A stretch of 64,000 nucleotides of DNA from CAWBCI01 sp963787195 (GCA_963787195.1 CAWBCI010000006.1:1-64000); one strand, 5' to 3'. Counted from the first letter of the stretch, positions 53,796-63,439 are shown. Numbers and translations are program-made. Notes: generated from the sequence alone by a model not told the origin.

Positions 53796-56645
53796 TTAAA
53801 GTCTTTTTAGGGCTGATACTGATTTACTGCTGAGGCCTTTCCCGCCTGCTTTTTTATCTTCCTTCTCAAAGGTACGCCAACGGTTGCCTATGCAAATCAT
53901 CCTGCATTCTTCCGCAACCTTTGGGCAATTGCAACTTCCGAAAGTTTTTTCTATAATCTTGCGCTGGCGGAGCTGGTGAAATTCAGCCGAACCGGTTGCA
54001 GGACTTCCGCTGGCCGGTCGTCCGACCAATCTTAGCGGTACATCGTCCAGCATATGATGAACAAATATCCATGCCCCCATGTTCAATGGTTCTTCCTGAG
54101 TCCAGATCCAGTCTTCTGTATTTTTATATCTGTCAAGAATTTTGCGTGTTTGCAGCATAGGGAAAGGATATAGCTGTTCAATCCGAATCAGGGCTGTATC
54201 CCTTGCATTTAGTTTTTCTTTTTCTTCAAGCAATTCATAATAGATCTTGCCGGTGCAAAATACTATCTTTTTAATTTCATCAGGATTGGTAGTCGGATCA
54301 TCAATTATTTCTCTGAAACCTCCCTTAGTAAAATCCTCCAGTGGAGAAATACAACGGGGATGACGCAGGAGGCTTTTGGGGGTGAAAATTACCAGCGGCT
54401 TACGGAATGGCCTGTAAAGTTGACGACGTAAAATGTGAAATAAGTTGGATGGCGTGGTAATATTGGCAATCTGCATATTGTTTTCAGCACAAAGGGTAAG
54501 AAAACGTTCCATACGTCCGCTTGAATGTTCAGGTCCCTGTCCCTCAAAGGCATGCGGCAGATAAAGTACCAGATCATTCATAACATTCCATTTATCTTCG
54601 GCACTGCTCAGGAACTGGTCATAAATAATCTGAGCCCCGTTGGCAAAATCCCCGAACTGCGCTTCCCAAATGGTAAGTGAATAGGGGGATGCAAGGGAAT
54701 AACCATATTCAAATCCCAGGACACCATATTCAGAAAGGGGGGAATTGTAAATCTCAAATTTTGCCTGTGTATCTGACAGATGATTTAAGGGATAATATTC
54801 ATTTTCAGAATCTTCTATCTTTAAAACTGCATGCCGATGGGAAAAAGTTCCCCTAACGGAATCCTGTCCGCTGATTCTCACAGGAATACCTTCTTCAAGT
54901 AAGGTGCCATAAGCCAGCAGTTCACCCATAGCCCAGTCCAGCATTTCAGTTTTATCAATCATCTCAAGCCTGGTCTCCTGCAGCTTCACTAATTTTCTGA
55001 AAAAGTTTTCACCCGATGGAATATGACTGATTTTCTTTCCGATCTCCTTTAATTTTTCCTTACTTACAGAAGTTTCAGGTGAATAATCAAAGTCTTTATT
55101 ATTAGCTTTTCTGATGTCTTTCCAAACATCCTGAAGAAATGAACTGATATGTGCTTTCTGAATCTTTTTCGATTCTTCAAGTGAGATCTCCAATTTCTGG
55201 TGGATCTTTTCTTCAATAGAATTGATCAATGCTTCATCCATGTAATTATTTTCAAGGAGATACTTTTTATAAATCTCCATAGAATCGGGATGTTTTTCAA
55301 TCAATTTGTATAGGATAGGCTGGGTAAACCTAGGTTCGTCCCCTTCATTATGCCCCCATTTTCTGTAACAGAGCAAATCTATAAAGACATCCTTATGGAA
55401 TTTTTCCCTGAATTCCATGGCGAATTGTATAGTATAAACCAGGGATTCAACATCATCCCCGTTAACATGGAATACCGGAGAAAGGACTGTTTTGGCAACG
55501 TCGGTGCAATAAGTACTAGAACGGGCATCCAGGTAATTGGTTGTAAATCCTATCTGGTTATTGACCACTACATGTATGGTTCCGCCCGTCCGGTAACCTT
55601 GCAGTTCCGACATCTGAAGCACTTCGTAAACAACGCCCTGTCCGGCAATAGAGGCATCTCCGTGAATCAGGATCGGGGTGATACGGTTAAAATCTCCTTT
55701 GTAATCCTTATCGGTCATCGCCCTGACTATACCTTCCACTACAGGATCCACTGCTTCGAGGTGTGAAGGGTTAGGTGACAGCGTAAGGTTTACATTTTTT
55801 CCTGTGGTTGTTGTTCTTTTATTGGAATAGCCCAAATGATATTTAACATCTCCCAGAAGATGCTCATCATCGTAAGCCATGCCCTTAAACTCACTAAAAA
55901 TCTGTGTATAAGGTTTCCGGATTATATTTGCCAATACATTCAGTCTGCCCCGGTGGGGCATACCGATGATAAATTCTTCTGTTCCCAGTTCGGCCCCTTT
56001 TTCCATAATGGCATCCAGGGCTGGAATGAGCGCTTCAGCACCTTCAAGGGAAAATCTCTTCTGTCCCGGGAATTTTTTGTGTATGAATTTTTCAAAATGA
56101 ACGGCCCGGGCAAGGTTACGGAAGATATAATGACGGTCTTCAGCAGAGAAGGTGTATGTGTTCCGGCTTGTTTCCATTCTCGACTGCAGCCAGCCTCGGA
56201 TCTCCGGATTCCTTATATAATAGAACTCTGCACCTATCGATTGGCAATAGGTTTGCTGTAGGTGCGCGATTATGTCTGTCAAAGTTGCCTCCTTTAGGCC
56301 AATCTCGCTTGCAGCGGCGAATTTCTTATTCAGATCATCCTGGTTCAAACCAAAATTTTCTATATCCAGGGTAGGGGAGTATTTTCTACGTGATCTGACA
56401 GGATTGGTGAGGGTAAAAAGGTGCCCTCTCTGCCGGTAGGCATTTATCAGGTTAATCACTTTAAATTCATCCGGGTAGAGCAAATCTCCTCCGGGAAGTG
56501 ACGCATAGGTCTTCCGGCCGAATTCAAATCCTTCAAAGAATTGTCTCCAGTCTTTACTCAGGGATGCCGGATCTTCCAGATAAATTTTATATTGACTGTC
56601 GATATATTCCGGATCACTGGCGTTCAGGTATGAAAATCTATCCAT
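53796..56645 (-). CDS. sucA: 2-oxoglutarate dehydrogenase E1
   Basis: The 949-residue thiamine-diphosphate enzyme decarboxylates 2-oxoglutarate. The start is MDRFSYLNASDPEYIDSQYK at 56645; longer in-frame starts lie upstream of the -7 box (56672-56679). The DPASLSKDWRQFFEGF N-terminal helix, HRGRLNVLANI, GDASIAGQGVVYE and the C-terminal MGAWIFVHHML region are intact, and the length is normal. It forms an operon with sucB. Confidence 0.96.
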   Translation of the reverse strand: MDRFSYLNASDPEYIDSQYKIYLEDPASLSKDWRQFFEGFEFGRKTYASLPGGDLLYPDEFKVINLINAYRQRGHLFTLTNPVRSRRKYSPTLDIENFGLNQDDLNKKFAAASEIGLKEATLTDIIAHLQQTYCQSIGAEFYYIRNPEIRGWLQSRMETSRNTYTFSAEDRHYIFRNLARAVHFEKFIHKKFPGQKRFSLEGAEALIPALDAIMEKGAELGTEEFIIGMPHRGRLNVLANIIRKPYTQIFSEFKGMAYDDEHLLGDVKYHLGYSNKRTTTTGKNVNLTLSPNPSHLEAVDPVVEGIVRAMTDKDYKGDFNRITPILIHGDASIAGQGVVYEVLQMSELQGYRTGGTIHVVVNNQIGFTTNYLDARSSTYCTDVAKTVLSPVFHVNGDDVESLVYTIQFAMEFREKFHKDVFIDLLCYRKWGHNEGDEPRFTQPILYKLIEKHPDSMEIYKKYLLENNYMDEALINSIEEKIHQKLEISLEESKKIQKAHISSFLQDVWKDIRKANNKDFDYSPETSVSKEKLKEIGKKISHIPSGENFFRKLVKLQETRLEMIDKTEMLDWAMGELLAYGTLLEEGIPVRISGQDSVRGTFSHRHAVLKIEDSENEYYPLNHLSDTQAKFEIYNSPLSEYGVLGFEYGYSLASPYSLTIWEAQFGDFANGAQIIYDQFLSSAEDKWNVMNDLVLYLPHAFEGQGPEHSSGRMERFLTLCAENNMQIANITTPSNLFHILRRQLYRPFRKPLVIFTPKSLLRHPRCISPLEDFTKGGFREIIDDPTTNPDEIKKIVFCTGKIYYELLEEKEKLNARDTALIRIEQLYPFPMLQTRKILDRYKNTEDWIWTQEEPLNMGAWIFVHHMLDDVPLRLVGRPASGSPATGSAEFHQLRQRKIIEKTFGSCNCPKVAEECRMICIGNRWRTFEKEDKKAGGKGLSSKSVSALKRL

Positions 56646-56671
56646 AAATAGATATATTGTCAAAATGAAAG

Positions 56672-56679
56672 CAAAGATA
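56672..56679 (-). promoter_or_regulatory. -7 box (TATCTTTG) for sucAB
   Basis: TATCTTTG on the minus strand matches TAnnTTTG 26 bp before the start at 56645, which supports that start. Confidence 0.5.
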
Positions 56680-56744
56680 CGAAAAAGACTTCTGAAAGCA
56701 GGAAGGAAAACGCTATACTTAAATCGCAACAGGAAGAGCTAAGG

Positions 56745-56777
56745 CAAAAAAAAAGCTCTTCTGTTGAGAAGAGCTTT
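56745..56777 (-). terminator. Intrinsic terminator of the ferredoxin gene
   Basis: AAAGCTCTTCT (56752-56762) pairs perfectly with AGAAGAGCTTT (56767-56777) over 11 bp with a 4-nt loop. It is followed on the minus strand by a T run (complement of 56745-56751). Confidence 0.9.
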
Positions 56778-56810
56778 AAAGCATTTAACTTTTAAGAATT
56801 CAAAATGTTT

Positions 56811-56978
56811 TTATGCAGGTTCAATTGCATCAACCGGACAAACATCCGCACAGGAACCACAATCAGTACAAATGTCTGGATCAATCACGTAGATCTCACC
56901 TTCCGAAATTGCTTCTACAGGGCACTCTCCTATGCAGGTACCACATGCAGTGCAGTCATCAGTGATTTTATAAGCCAT
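56811..56978 (-). CDS. 2[4Fe-4S] bacterial ferredoxin
   Basis: The 55-residue protein carries two complete CxxCxxCxxxCP clusters (Cys9, 12, 15, 19 and Cys37, 40, 43, 47; DDCTACGTCIGECP and DICTDCGSCADVCP). It is the clostridial-type two-cluster electron carrier, cytoplasmic, with no signal peptide. It is encoded head to head with korAB, whose enzyme needs such an acceptor, which suggests it is the partner of the 2-oxoacid:ferredoxin oxidoreductase. It has its own -7 box (57019-57026) and terminator. Confidence 0.95.
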   Translation of the reverse strand: MAYKITDDCTACGTCIGECPVEAISEGEIYVIDPDICTDCGSCADVCPVDAIEPA

Positions 56979-57018
56979 AATTATGTAAAATTTTAAGATT
57001 GAAACTTCAAGTACAGTG

Positions 57019-57026
57019 CAAATGTA
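57019..57026 (-). promoter_or_regulatory. -7 box (TACATTTG) for the ferredoxin gene
   Basis: TACATTTG on the minus strand matches TAnnTTTG 41 bp upstream of the start codon at 56978. Confidence 0.45.
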
Positions 57027-57253
57027 AAAGGAATATAATTACATCTGAAAAAATATCCCCTAAATATAAAATTTTTAACCAATCTAAATAGATGCTAAAC
57101 TCTAACATATTGAAATAAATGCATTTATAATAAAGGATACTTGTGAATATATTAACAAAATAATATTTTAATAATGAGATAATTGATCGGAAATCTTGTT
57201 CAAAAACGTTAAAAATTTGTGAAAAAAAGCTGTTCTAAGAAGAATAATTCGTG
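57027..57253. other. Divergent promoter region between the ferredoxin and korA genes
   Basis: This AT-rich stretch has no protein-like frame. The outward-facing -7 boxes at its two ends (57019-57026 minus, 57254-57261 plus) show that it carries the upstream promoter parts of both units. Confidence 0.5.
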
Positions 57254-57261
57254 TAATTTTG
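57254..57261 (+). promoter_or_regulatory. -7 box (TAATTTTG) for korAB
   Basis: TAATTTTG matches TAnnTTTG 25 bp before ATG 57286, which rules out the in-frame upstream start at 57259. Confidence 0.5.
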
Positions 57262-57285
57262 CGGTCGTATAATCAAAAAATACTA

Positions 57286-59136
57286 ATGGAAAACAAGAAT
57301 CACAAAATCGTTGAACTGGACCAGGTCGTTGTTAAATTTGCTGGTGATTCCGGTGATGGAATGCAGTTAAGCGGAGCTCAATTTTCCGATACAACTGCTT
57401 TTGAGGGTAACGACCTTTCAACCTTTCCTGATTACCCGTCTGAAATCAGGGCACCACAAGGGACGCTTGCCGGGGTATCAGGATTTCAGTTACATTTCGG
57501 ACATGTTGAGGTGAATACCCCGGGCGATATGGCGGATGTACTTATTGCCCTAAACCCCGCGGCCCTCAAAGCCAATATGAAGTGGGTCAAACCTGGTGCA
57601 ACAATTATCATAGATGTTGATAATTTCGATAATAAAAATTATAAAAAAGCCGGTTATATTGAGGACCCAATTGATGATGGGACACTTGACGGTTATAAAC
57701 TGGTGAAAGCCCCTATTACGAACCTAAGCAGGGCTACAGTCATGAAACTTGGCCTGGATGCTAAATCTGCCGATCGTTCAAAGAATCAGTTTGCTCTGGG
57801 GATGCTGTATTATCTTTTTAATAAGGATATTTCGATAGGAGAGAAGTTTCTGCGTGAGAAGTTTAAGAAAAAACCTATCGTTGCAGATGCAAATGTGGAA
57901 GTGCTGAAAGCCGGTTATAATTTTGCGGAAACCACAGAAATTCTCCATACCACTTATAAGATCAAACCCCGTGAAGCCCTGAAGGGAAAGTACAGGAATA
58001 TCACAGGGAATGTAGCCACTGCCTGGGGCTTGATGGCAGCCGCGGAGAAAGCCGGCCTGAATATTTTCCTTGGATCATACCCTATCACACCCGCAACTGA
58101 AATATTGCAGGAACTTGCCTCCCGTAAACATCTAGGAGTTAAGACCTTTCAGGCAGAAGACGAAATTGCCGGGATAAGCGCTGCAATAGGCGGAGCTTTT
58201 GCCGGTGCCCTTGCTGTTACTACTACTTCCGGCCCGGGACTTGCCCTCAAAACCGAAGCAATCGGGCTGGCTGTAATGACCGAACTTCCGATTGTGATTG
58301 TGGATGTCCAGCGCGCAGGTCCTGCAACAGGTATGCCTACCAAACCTGAACAGAGTGACTTGCTCCAGGCTATTTATGGCAGGAATGGTGAAAGCCCCGT
58401 GGTGGTGCTGGCCTCCAGTACTCCCGCGAATTGCTTTGATTATGCCTTCGCAGCTGCTAAAATTGCCGTGGAACATATGGTTCCGGTAATTCTGCTTTCG
58501 GATGGCTATCTTGCAAACGGTACTGAACTGTGGAAAATACCTAAGATGAGTGATTTGTCCGTGATAAAGCCCCGTCTGGTAAAAGATAATGATGCTGATT
58601 ATTTACCTTATTTGCGGGACGCTGAGACTCTTGCACGCAGTTGGGCTCTTCCCGGGCAGGATGGCTTAAGGCACCGTGTTGGCGGCCTGGAAAAGGAAGA
58701 TGTGAACGGATCGGTTTCACAGGATCCGCTGAATCATGAAAAAATGACTCAGCTCAGGGAAGAAAAAGTACAACGTGTTGCTAATTATATTCCCGAACTG
58801 AGTGTTGATGGAGAAGCTAAAGGTGACCTGCTTGTTGTTGGTTGGGGAGGAACTTACGGACCTCTGATTTCAGCAGTTAAGGATATGCAAAAAGATGGTC
58901 ATAAAATCAGTCTGGCCCAGTTCAATTATATTTATCCCCTGCCAAAGAATACCAGGGAGATCTTAAAAGGATTTAAGAAAATTGTGGTCTGTGAAATGAA
59001 CCTTGGTCAATTTGCATTTTATCTGAGGGCTGTCCATCCTGAATTTGAATATATACAGTTCAATAAAATTCAGGGGCTTCCCTTCATGATATCTGAATTA
59101 AAAGTGAAATTTAACGAGATACTAAATAAGTTATGA
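57286..59136 (+). CDS. korA: 2-oxoacid:ferredoxin oxidoreductase, fused gamma-alpha subunit
   Basis: The 616-residue subunit begins at MENKNHKIVELDQ (57286). The N-terminal gamma domain (about 10-190) has VVVKFAGDSGDGMQLSG, the FPDYPSEIRAPQG segment and CoA-binding features. The alpha (pyrimidine-binding) domain follows (about 210-600), with GSYPITPATEIL, QAEDEIAGISAAIGGAFAG and TTTSGPGLALKTEAIG. Fused gamma-alpha with a separate beta gene is the layout of KorAB, which uses 2-oxoglutarate and ferredoxin. Substrate assignment rests on the family pattern. Its end overlaps korB (ATGA). Confidence 0.9.
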   Translation: MENKNHKIVELDQVVVKFAGDSGDGMQLSGAQFSDTTAFEGNDLSTFPDYPSEIRAPQGTLAGVSGFQLHFGHVEVNTPGDMADVLIALNPAALKANMKWVKPGATIIIDVDNFDNKNYKKAGYIEDPIDDGTLDGYKLVKAPITNLSRATVMKLGLDAKSADRSKNQFALGMLYYLFNKDISIGEKFLREKFKKKPIVADANVEVLKAGYNFAETTEILHTTYKIKPREALKGKYRNITGNVATAWGLMAAAEKAGLNIFLGSYPITPATEILQELASRKHLGVKTFQAEDEIAGISAAIGGAFAGALAVTTTSGPGLALKTEAIGLAVMTELPIVIVDVQRAGPATGMPTKPEQSDLLQAIYGRNGESPVVVLASSTPANCFDYAFAAAKIAVEHMVPVILLSDGYLANGTELWKIPKMSDLSVIKPRLVKDNDADYLPYLRDAETLARSWALPGQDGLRHRVGGLEKEDVNGSVSQDPLNHEKMTQLREEKVQRVANYIPELSVDGEAKGDLLVVGWGGTYGPLISAVKDMQKDGHKISLAQFNYIYPLPKNTREILKGFKKIVVCEMNLGQFAFYLRAVHPEFEYIQFNKIQGLPFMISELKVKFNEILNKL

Positions 59137-60167
59137 AACAGGAAGAAATAAATACACCGGTCCTGCAGCTCACTAAAGATGATTTCAAAGTGGACCAGGA
59201 TATTAAATGGTGTGCCGGCTGCGGGGATTATGCGATACTTTCGTCTGTCCAGTCTGTTCTGGCTGAGATGGGCGGAAAGAAGGAAAATGTAGTCTTTGTT
59301 TCCGGTATCGGCTGTTCATCACGCTTTCCATATTATATTAATACCTATGGTTTTCATGGACTTCACGGAAGAGGCGCCGTTATTGCTTCAGGAATTAAGA
59401 TCGTAAACCCGAAATTGCAGGTTTGGCATATTACCGGTGATGGTGATAGCATGGCCATCGGAGGAAACCATTTTATCCACCTGGTCAGGCGAAATATCGA
59501 CATGAATGTTCTTATTTTTAATAATAAGATATATGGACTGACCAAAGGACAATATTCCCCAACTACTCCAAGAGGAGCCATTACCAAGACTTCACCTGAC
59601 GGGACTATTGAAAACCCTTTCAAACCCGGTGAACTTGTAATGGGCGCACAGGGTACTTTCTTTGCCCGTGTTGTGGATACCGAACCAAAGCGCCTGAGGG
59701 AAGTACTGCATGCCGCTGCAATGCACAAAGGAACTTCCATTGTTGAAGTCCTTCAGAATTGCGTGATCTTTAATAATCAGATCCATGCCGAAATTACCGG
59801 CAAGGAAGTCAGGGATGATCATCAGATTTATCTCGAACATGGCAAACCTATGATTTTCGGGAAAGAAAAAAATAAAGGACTGGTTCTCAGGGGAACTAAA
59901 CTGGAAGTAGTTACAATAGGCGAAAAGGGGATTACTGAAAAGGATATCCTGGTGCATGATGCCACAAATCCGGATGATGCAACCCATTATTTGCTGGTCA
60001 GAATGACACTTCCTGAATATCCGGTGGCTACCGGTGTTATCCGTGCTTGCCATTGTTATGATTCATATGATAAAGTATTGGATGATCAGGTAAAAGAGAG
60101 CCGTGAAAATTCAAAGATCAAAAATATGGATGACCTTTTGAATTCAGGTAAAGTCCTGGATCTCTAA
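59133..60167 (+). CDS. korB: 2-oxoacid:ferredoxin oxidoreductase beta subunit
   Basis: The 344-residue subunit binds thiamine diphosphate. WCAGCGDYAIL holds the cysteine pair near the N terminus, and GDGDSMAIGGNHFIH followed by NNKIYGLTKGQ is the TPP/magnesium motif. A four-base overlap with korA implies coupled translation. The enzyme can run oxidatively (succinyl-CoA plus reduced ferredoxin) or reductively to 2-oxoglutarate. A terminator follows at 60191. Confidence 0.93.
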   Translation: MKQEEINTPVLQLTKDDFKVDQDIKWCAGCGDYAILSSVQSVLAEMGGKKENVVFVSGIGCSSRFPYYINTYGFHGLHGRGAVIASGIKIVNPKLQVWHITGDGDSMAIGGNHFIHLVRRNIDMNVLIFNNKIYGLTKGQYSPTTPRGAITKTSPDGTIENPFKPGELVMGAQGTFFARVVDTEPKRLREVLHAAAMHKGTSIVEVLQNCVIFNNQIHAEITGKEVRDDHQIYLEHGKPMIFGKEKNKGLVLRGTKLEVVTIGEKGITEKDILVHDATNPDDATHYLLVRMTLPEYPVATGVIRACHCYDSYDKVLDDQVKESRENSKIKNMDDLLNSGKVLDL

Positions 60168-60190
60168 AATACTATTAAGGAAATTTGTAA

Positions 60191-60218
60191 AGCCGTTCCG
60201 TTTCGGGGCGGCTTTTTT
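60191..60218 (+). terminator. Intrinsic terminator of korAB
   Basis: AGCCGTTCCG (60191-60200) pairs with CGGGGCGGCT (60204-60213) through two G-T pairs, with a 3-nt loop and a following T run. Confidence 0.85.
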
Positions 60219-61030
60219 AGTTATATACTTCTAACTAAATAATTATTATTTAAATCGACATGTTCTGATTACAGTATCTAGCTATCTTCTGTTATAATTA
60301 ATTTTAATATATAGGGCACCATTTCCCGCAATTGTAATTCTATTTATAAATAAGAAGTGGAAGATATATTTTATATCAAAATAGCTTGTAAAATTAAAGA
60401 ATTTGATTTTTTATTTTGAAGGCCCGAAGTTGATCAGTATTAATAATTTACCTCACCAATATTTTTTATTTTCACGCCCTCCAAACATAACCTTTTTTTA
60501 TTAATTGCATTAATACTTTCTGAACTCTCATGGATTGAACAATATCTTCTTCGTGTATTAAATTGAATTTCGATTGATATTTCGAAAATTGAAATTCTAT
60601 CCTGGTGTTTCGAAAGCCCATATTAACCAACTTTCAATGATAATTATTTTATCATTTGTCTTTATACGAGGCGTATTGAGGAATTATTTTCTTTTCAATA
60701 CATGTGGTTTTATAAGTGATAAGGATTTCAGCCAGGTCATCACAGATAAGGCAAAAATACTCAGCTTTGCATTCAGTCACGGGCATATCGCCCAAATTCC
60801 AAGAGAACATTTCATTGTAAGTATATATTCCTATTTAGTTTCAAGAAAGAATTATTACTTAAATAATAGTGTGAATTATATAACTAATTCCTAAAGTTAT
60901 GTAACAATATTTTATACATGGCTTTGTAACTTGCTGTTCCAAATTTGATATTTATCTGATTGTCTAAAAAATACATTATTTAATATTTTTTAGGACAATT
61001 ATTATTTACTCATCAACCAAAAAAAGAATT
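60219..61030. other. Long AT-rich intergenic region
   Basis: About 810 bp with no supported gene. A 106-codon plus-strand frame (60574-60894) exists, but its composition is not protein-like and no family is recognised. No tRNA or clear structured RNA was seen. It must contain the promoter of the cohesin-like gene. Confidence 0.5.
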
Positions 61031-63439
61031 ATGAAAAAGATTTACTCTTTCTTTTATATTTTTCTATTCTGCTTTCTATCATTGGTTGCCAGGTCTCAAA
61101 ATGCACCATTGACCACAGCAGGGGAATTAACGACAGCAATTCCTGGCAATGTGGTGATACCTGTTAGCGTGGATGGCTTTGCGGATATCAGCAGTTTTAC
61201 CCTGACGCTGGAATATCAACCCCTGGTTCTGACCTTCCTAAGCGGAACTCCAAATGCTGCATTTGTTTCCGGCTTCTCAGTCACTTCATCACCAGGGATT
61301 AATGGAAAATACAATGTAATTATCTCATGGTCAGGAGATGCTTTGACCTTAAATGGGGGGGCAGCCAGTATTTTAGCGGATATCACCTTTATATACAATA
61401 ACACTAGCGGTTTAGGATTTACTGTTTTGAGCTGGTATGATAACGGAAGCTCCTGCGAATATGTGAATGGTTCAGCTGAAGTTCTTACAGACAGCCCGAC
61501 AGCCGATTTTTATATAAATGGATTGGTCACAAGTCAGCTTTCACCAATTTCTTATCTGCCTGAAATGCCTGATGCATTCTCAGGGGTCATATGGATACCC
61601 GTTACGGTTGATAATTTCACTAATATCGCCGGCATCTCCCTGGAGTTTGAATACGATCCCAATGTGATGACCTATGCGAATGATTTTACATCCCCTGTTT
61701 CGGGTGTATATGTTGGGACCCAGTCTCTTCCTGACGGGAATATGAAATTTTCAGTCGGACGATATGGAGATGCAGCATCCCTGTCGGATGGTGCAACTTT
61801 AGTCAATGTAAAATTCAACTTTAGTCCCGGCACAACCTTGCTCAGCTGGCTTGATGACGGGGAGTCATGCGAATATACTGACGAAATGTACAATTCCTTG
61901 TATGATCGGCCCCAGGAAGTTTATTATGTCGACGGCCTGGTAGAACCAATTCTGGCTCCGATGGTAGTAGCAGATACCCTGACTGCCCAAATAAATGATT
62001 TAGTTACGGTGCCAATTAGGGTTTATGGATTTACAAACGTCAACGCGTATTCACTCACCCTGGATTATGACCCGGCTGTACTCACTTTTGAATGTGCCAG
62101 TCCGGATATGAATTTCAGCGATGCTTTTATAGCCGGCGCCTCTGATCCAGGCAGAATTGAAATGGGCTGGTTTGATATTGAGACTTCCCTTGCTGACGGA
62201 AGTATTTTAATGTATCTCACTTTCCAATATCATGGAGGGGTAAGTGATTTGACCTGGTATAATAATGGTCCGACCTGTGAATTCACTTCAAGTGAACTTT
62301 ACCAGCCTATGTATGATTTGCCCACAGCCGATTTTTATAAAAATGGAAAGATTTTACCCGGACTGGTATGGACAGGCGCCACTTCTAATGACTGGGACCT
62401 GGTCACTAACTGGCAGGACAATATAGCTCCGGATAATACGATGGACCTTATTATTGATGGGGAAAGTTCTCCTTCAAACTGGCCATTGTATTCAGGCAAT
62501 TTTCAGGTTGGGCAGCAATGCAAAAGCCTCACTTTAAAAGGAGATGCTGAAATGGAAGTGAGTGGGAGTATGACAATACAGCCAGGTACTTTCCTGGAAA
62601 TGTCAGGATCAGGACTTTTAGAAATTGGAGCTGACTGGAATAATTTCGGAATTTTTAATCCGGGTACAGGCACGGTTGAATTCACGGGTGCGACAGATGG
62701 AAGTATTGATGAGGGCAGCTATCCTCTAAGTTCAATTTCTGCATACACAGTTTCGACCTTTGCTGTTGGCATGACTGAACTTATTGGTGGTTCCGCAGGT
62801 CCGACAGGTGACAATGCCCATAGTGACGTAGCTATAGGATTTACATTTAATTATTTAGGCATAGATTATAGAAATCTGCGAATAAATACAAATGGATGGG
62901 TATCAATGGACCTTTCGGGGGAAGATAACACATCAGCTCTGAATAATAATCTTTTCTTCCCATATGCCCCTGGTAATGCTCTTGCACCCTGGTGGGATGA
63001 TCTTCTGGCAGACGGTCAGACTACAGTCTCCTATAAATCAAACGAAGGCGTATTTACGGTTGAATGGAAGAATATACTGTCATTTTATTCAGGGGCTTCC
63101 ACACGTCTGAATTTCCAGCTTAAGTTATACAGCACCGGTAATATTATTGAATTTTGCTACGGAGATCTTGTTGCCGGGACGCATCATGTGAATGAAAGCG
63201 CCTCAATCGGTATCAAAGATGCTGAAGGAGGTTACGGTCATTTCACTGAAGCAATCACGGGAGACCATTATACCGCAACTACCTGTATGGTAAGTGATAC
63301 AGACTGGCCTGCTGTGAACTACCGATTTTCACCTTCAAACGCGGGCTTTCCGGAAACTTTCTGGAAGATAATAGTATCAAAAATTAACTCCGGACTAAGT
63401 GTTAAGAAAGATGTAAATGTGGTGGGAACAACGCCTTAA
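61031..63439 (+). CDS. Large secreted protein with three cohesin-like repeats
   Basis: The 802-residue protein has a signal peptide ending VARSQ (about residue 23). Three tandem repeats of about 137 residues follow. Each has the cohesin-like pattern (GNVVIPVSVDGF / IWIPVTVDNF / VTVPIRVYGF, then SFTLTLEY, GISLEFEY, SLTLDYDP), and each ends in the same signature: LSWYDNGSSCEY, LSWLDDGESCEY, LTWYNNGPTCEF (near 133, 272, 407). Next comes LVWTGATSNDWDLVTNWQDN, a motif common in Bacteroidota surface proteins. The C-terminal part resembles a lectin-like sandwich with INTNGWVSMDLSG and APWWDDL. No T9SS C-terminal sorting domain is evident; the end is GLSVKKDVNVVGTTP. Binding target is unknown. Confidence 0.72.
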   Translation: MKKIYSFFYIFLFCFLSLVARSQNAPLTTAGELTTAIPGNVVIPVSVDGFADISSFTLTLEYQPLVLTFLSGTPNAAFVSGFSVTSSPGINGKYNVIISWSGDALTLNGGAASILADITFIYNNTSGLGFTVLSWYDNGSSCEYVNGSAEVLTDSPTADFYINGLVTSQLSPISYLPEMPDAFSGVIWIPVTVDNFTNIAGISLEFEYDPNVMTYANDFTSPVSGVYVGTQSLPDGNMKFSVGRYGDAASLSDGATLVNVKFNFSPGTTLLSWLDDGESCEYTDEMYNSLYDRPQEVYYVDGLVEPILAPMVVADTLTAQINDLVTVPIRVYGFTNVNAYSLTLDYDPAVLTFECASPDMNFSDAFIAGASDPGRIEMGWFDIETSLADGSILMYLTFQYHGGVSDLTWYNNGPTCEFTSSELYQPMYDLPTADFYKNGKILPGLVWTGATSNDWDLVTNWQDNIAPDNTMDLIIDGESSPSNWPLYSGNFQVGQQCKSLTLKGDAEMEVSGSMTIQPGTFLEMSGSGLLEIGADWNNFGIFNPGTGTVEFTGATDGSIDEGSYPLSSISAYTVSTFAVGMTELIGGSAGPTGDNAHSDVAIGFTFNYLGIDYRNLRINTNGWVSMDLSGEDNTSALNNNLFFPYAPGNALAPWWDDLLADGQTTVSYKSNEGVFTVEWKNILSFYSGASTRLNFQLKLYSTGNIIEFCYGDLVAGTHHVNESASIGIKDAEGGYGHFTEAITGDHYTATTCMVSDTDWPAVNYRFSPSNAGFPETFWKIIVSKINSGLSVKKDVNVVGTTP

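Noticed and set aside
56805..56996. Plus-strand 63-codon frame over the ferredoxin locus
   Set aside because: The minus strand encodes a textbook 2[4Fe-4S] ferredoxin with its own promoter box and terminator; the plus-strand frame is its shadow.
60574..60894. 106-codon plus-strand frame in the AT-rich gap
   Set aside because: No recognisable family, no promoter box, no signal peptide and an AT-driven composition (Ile, Asn, Tyr, Ser). It is kept as intergenic.
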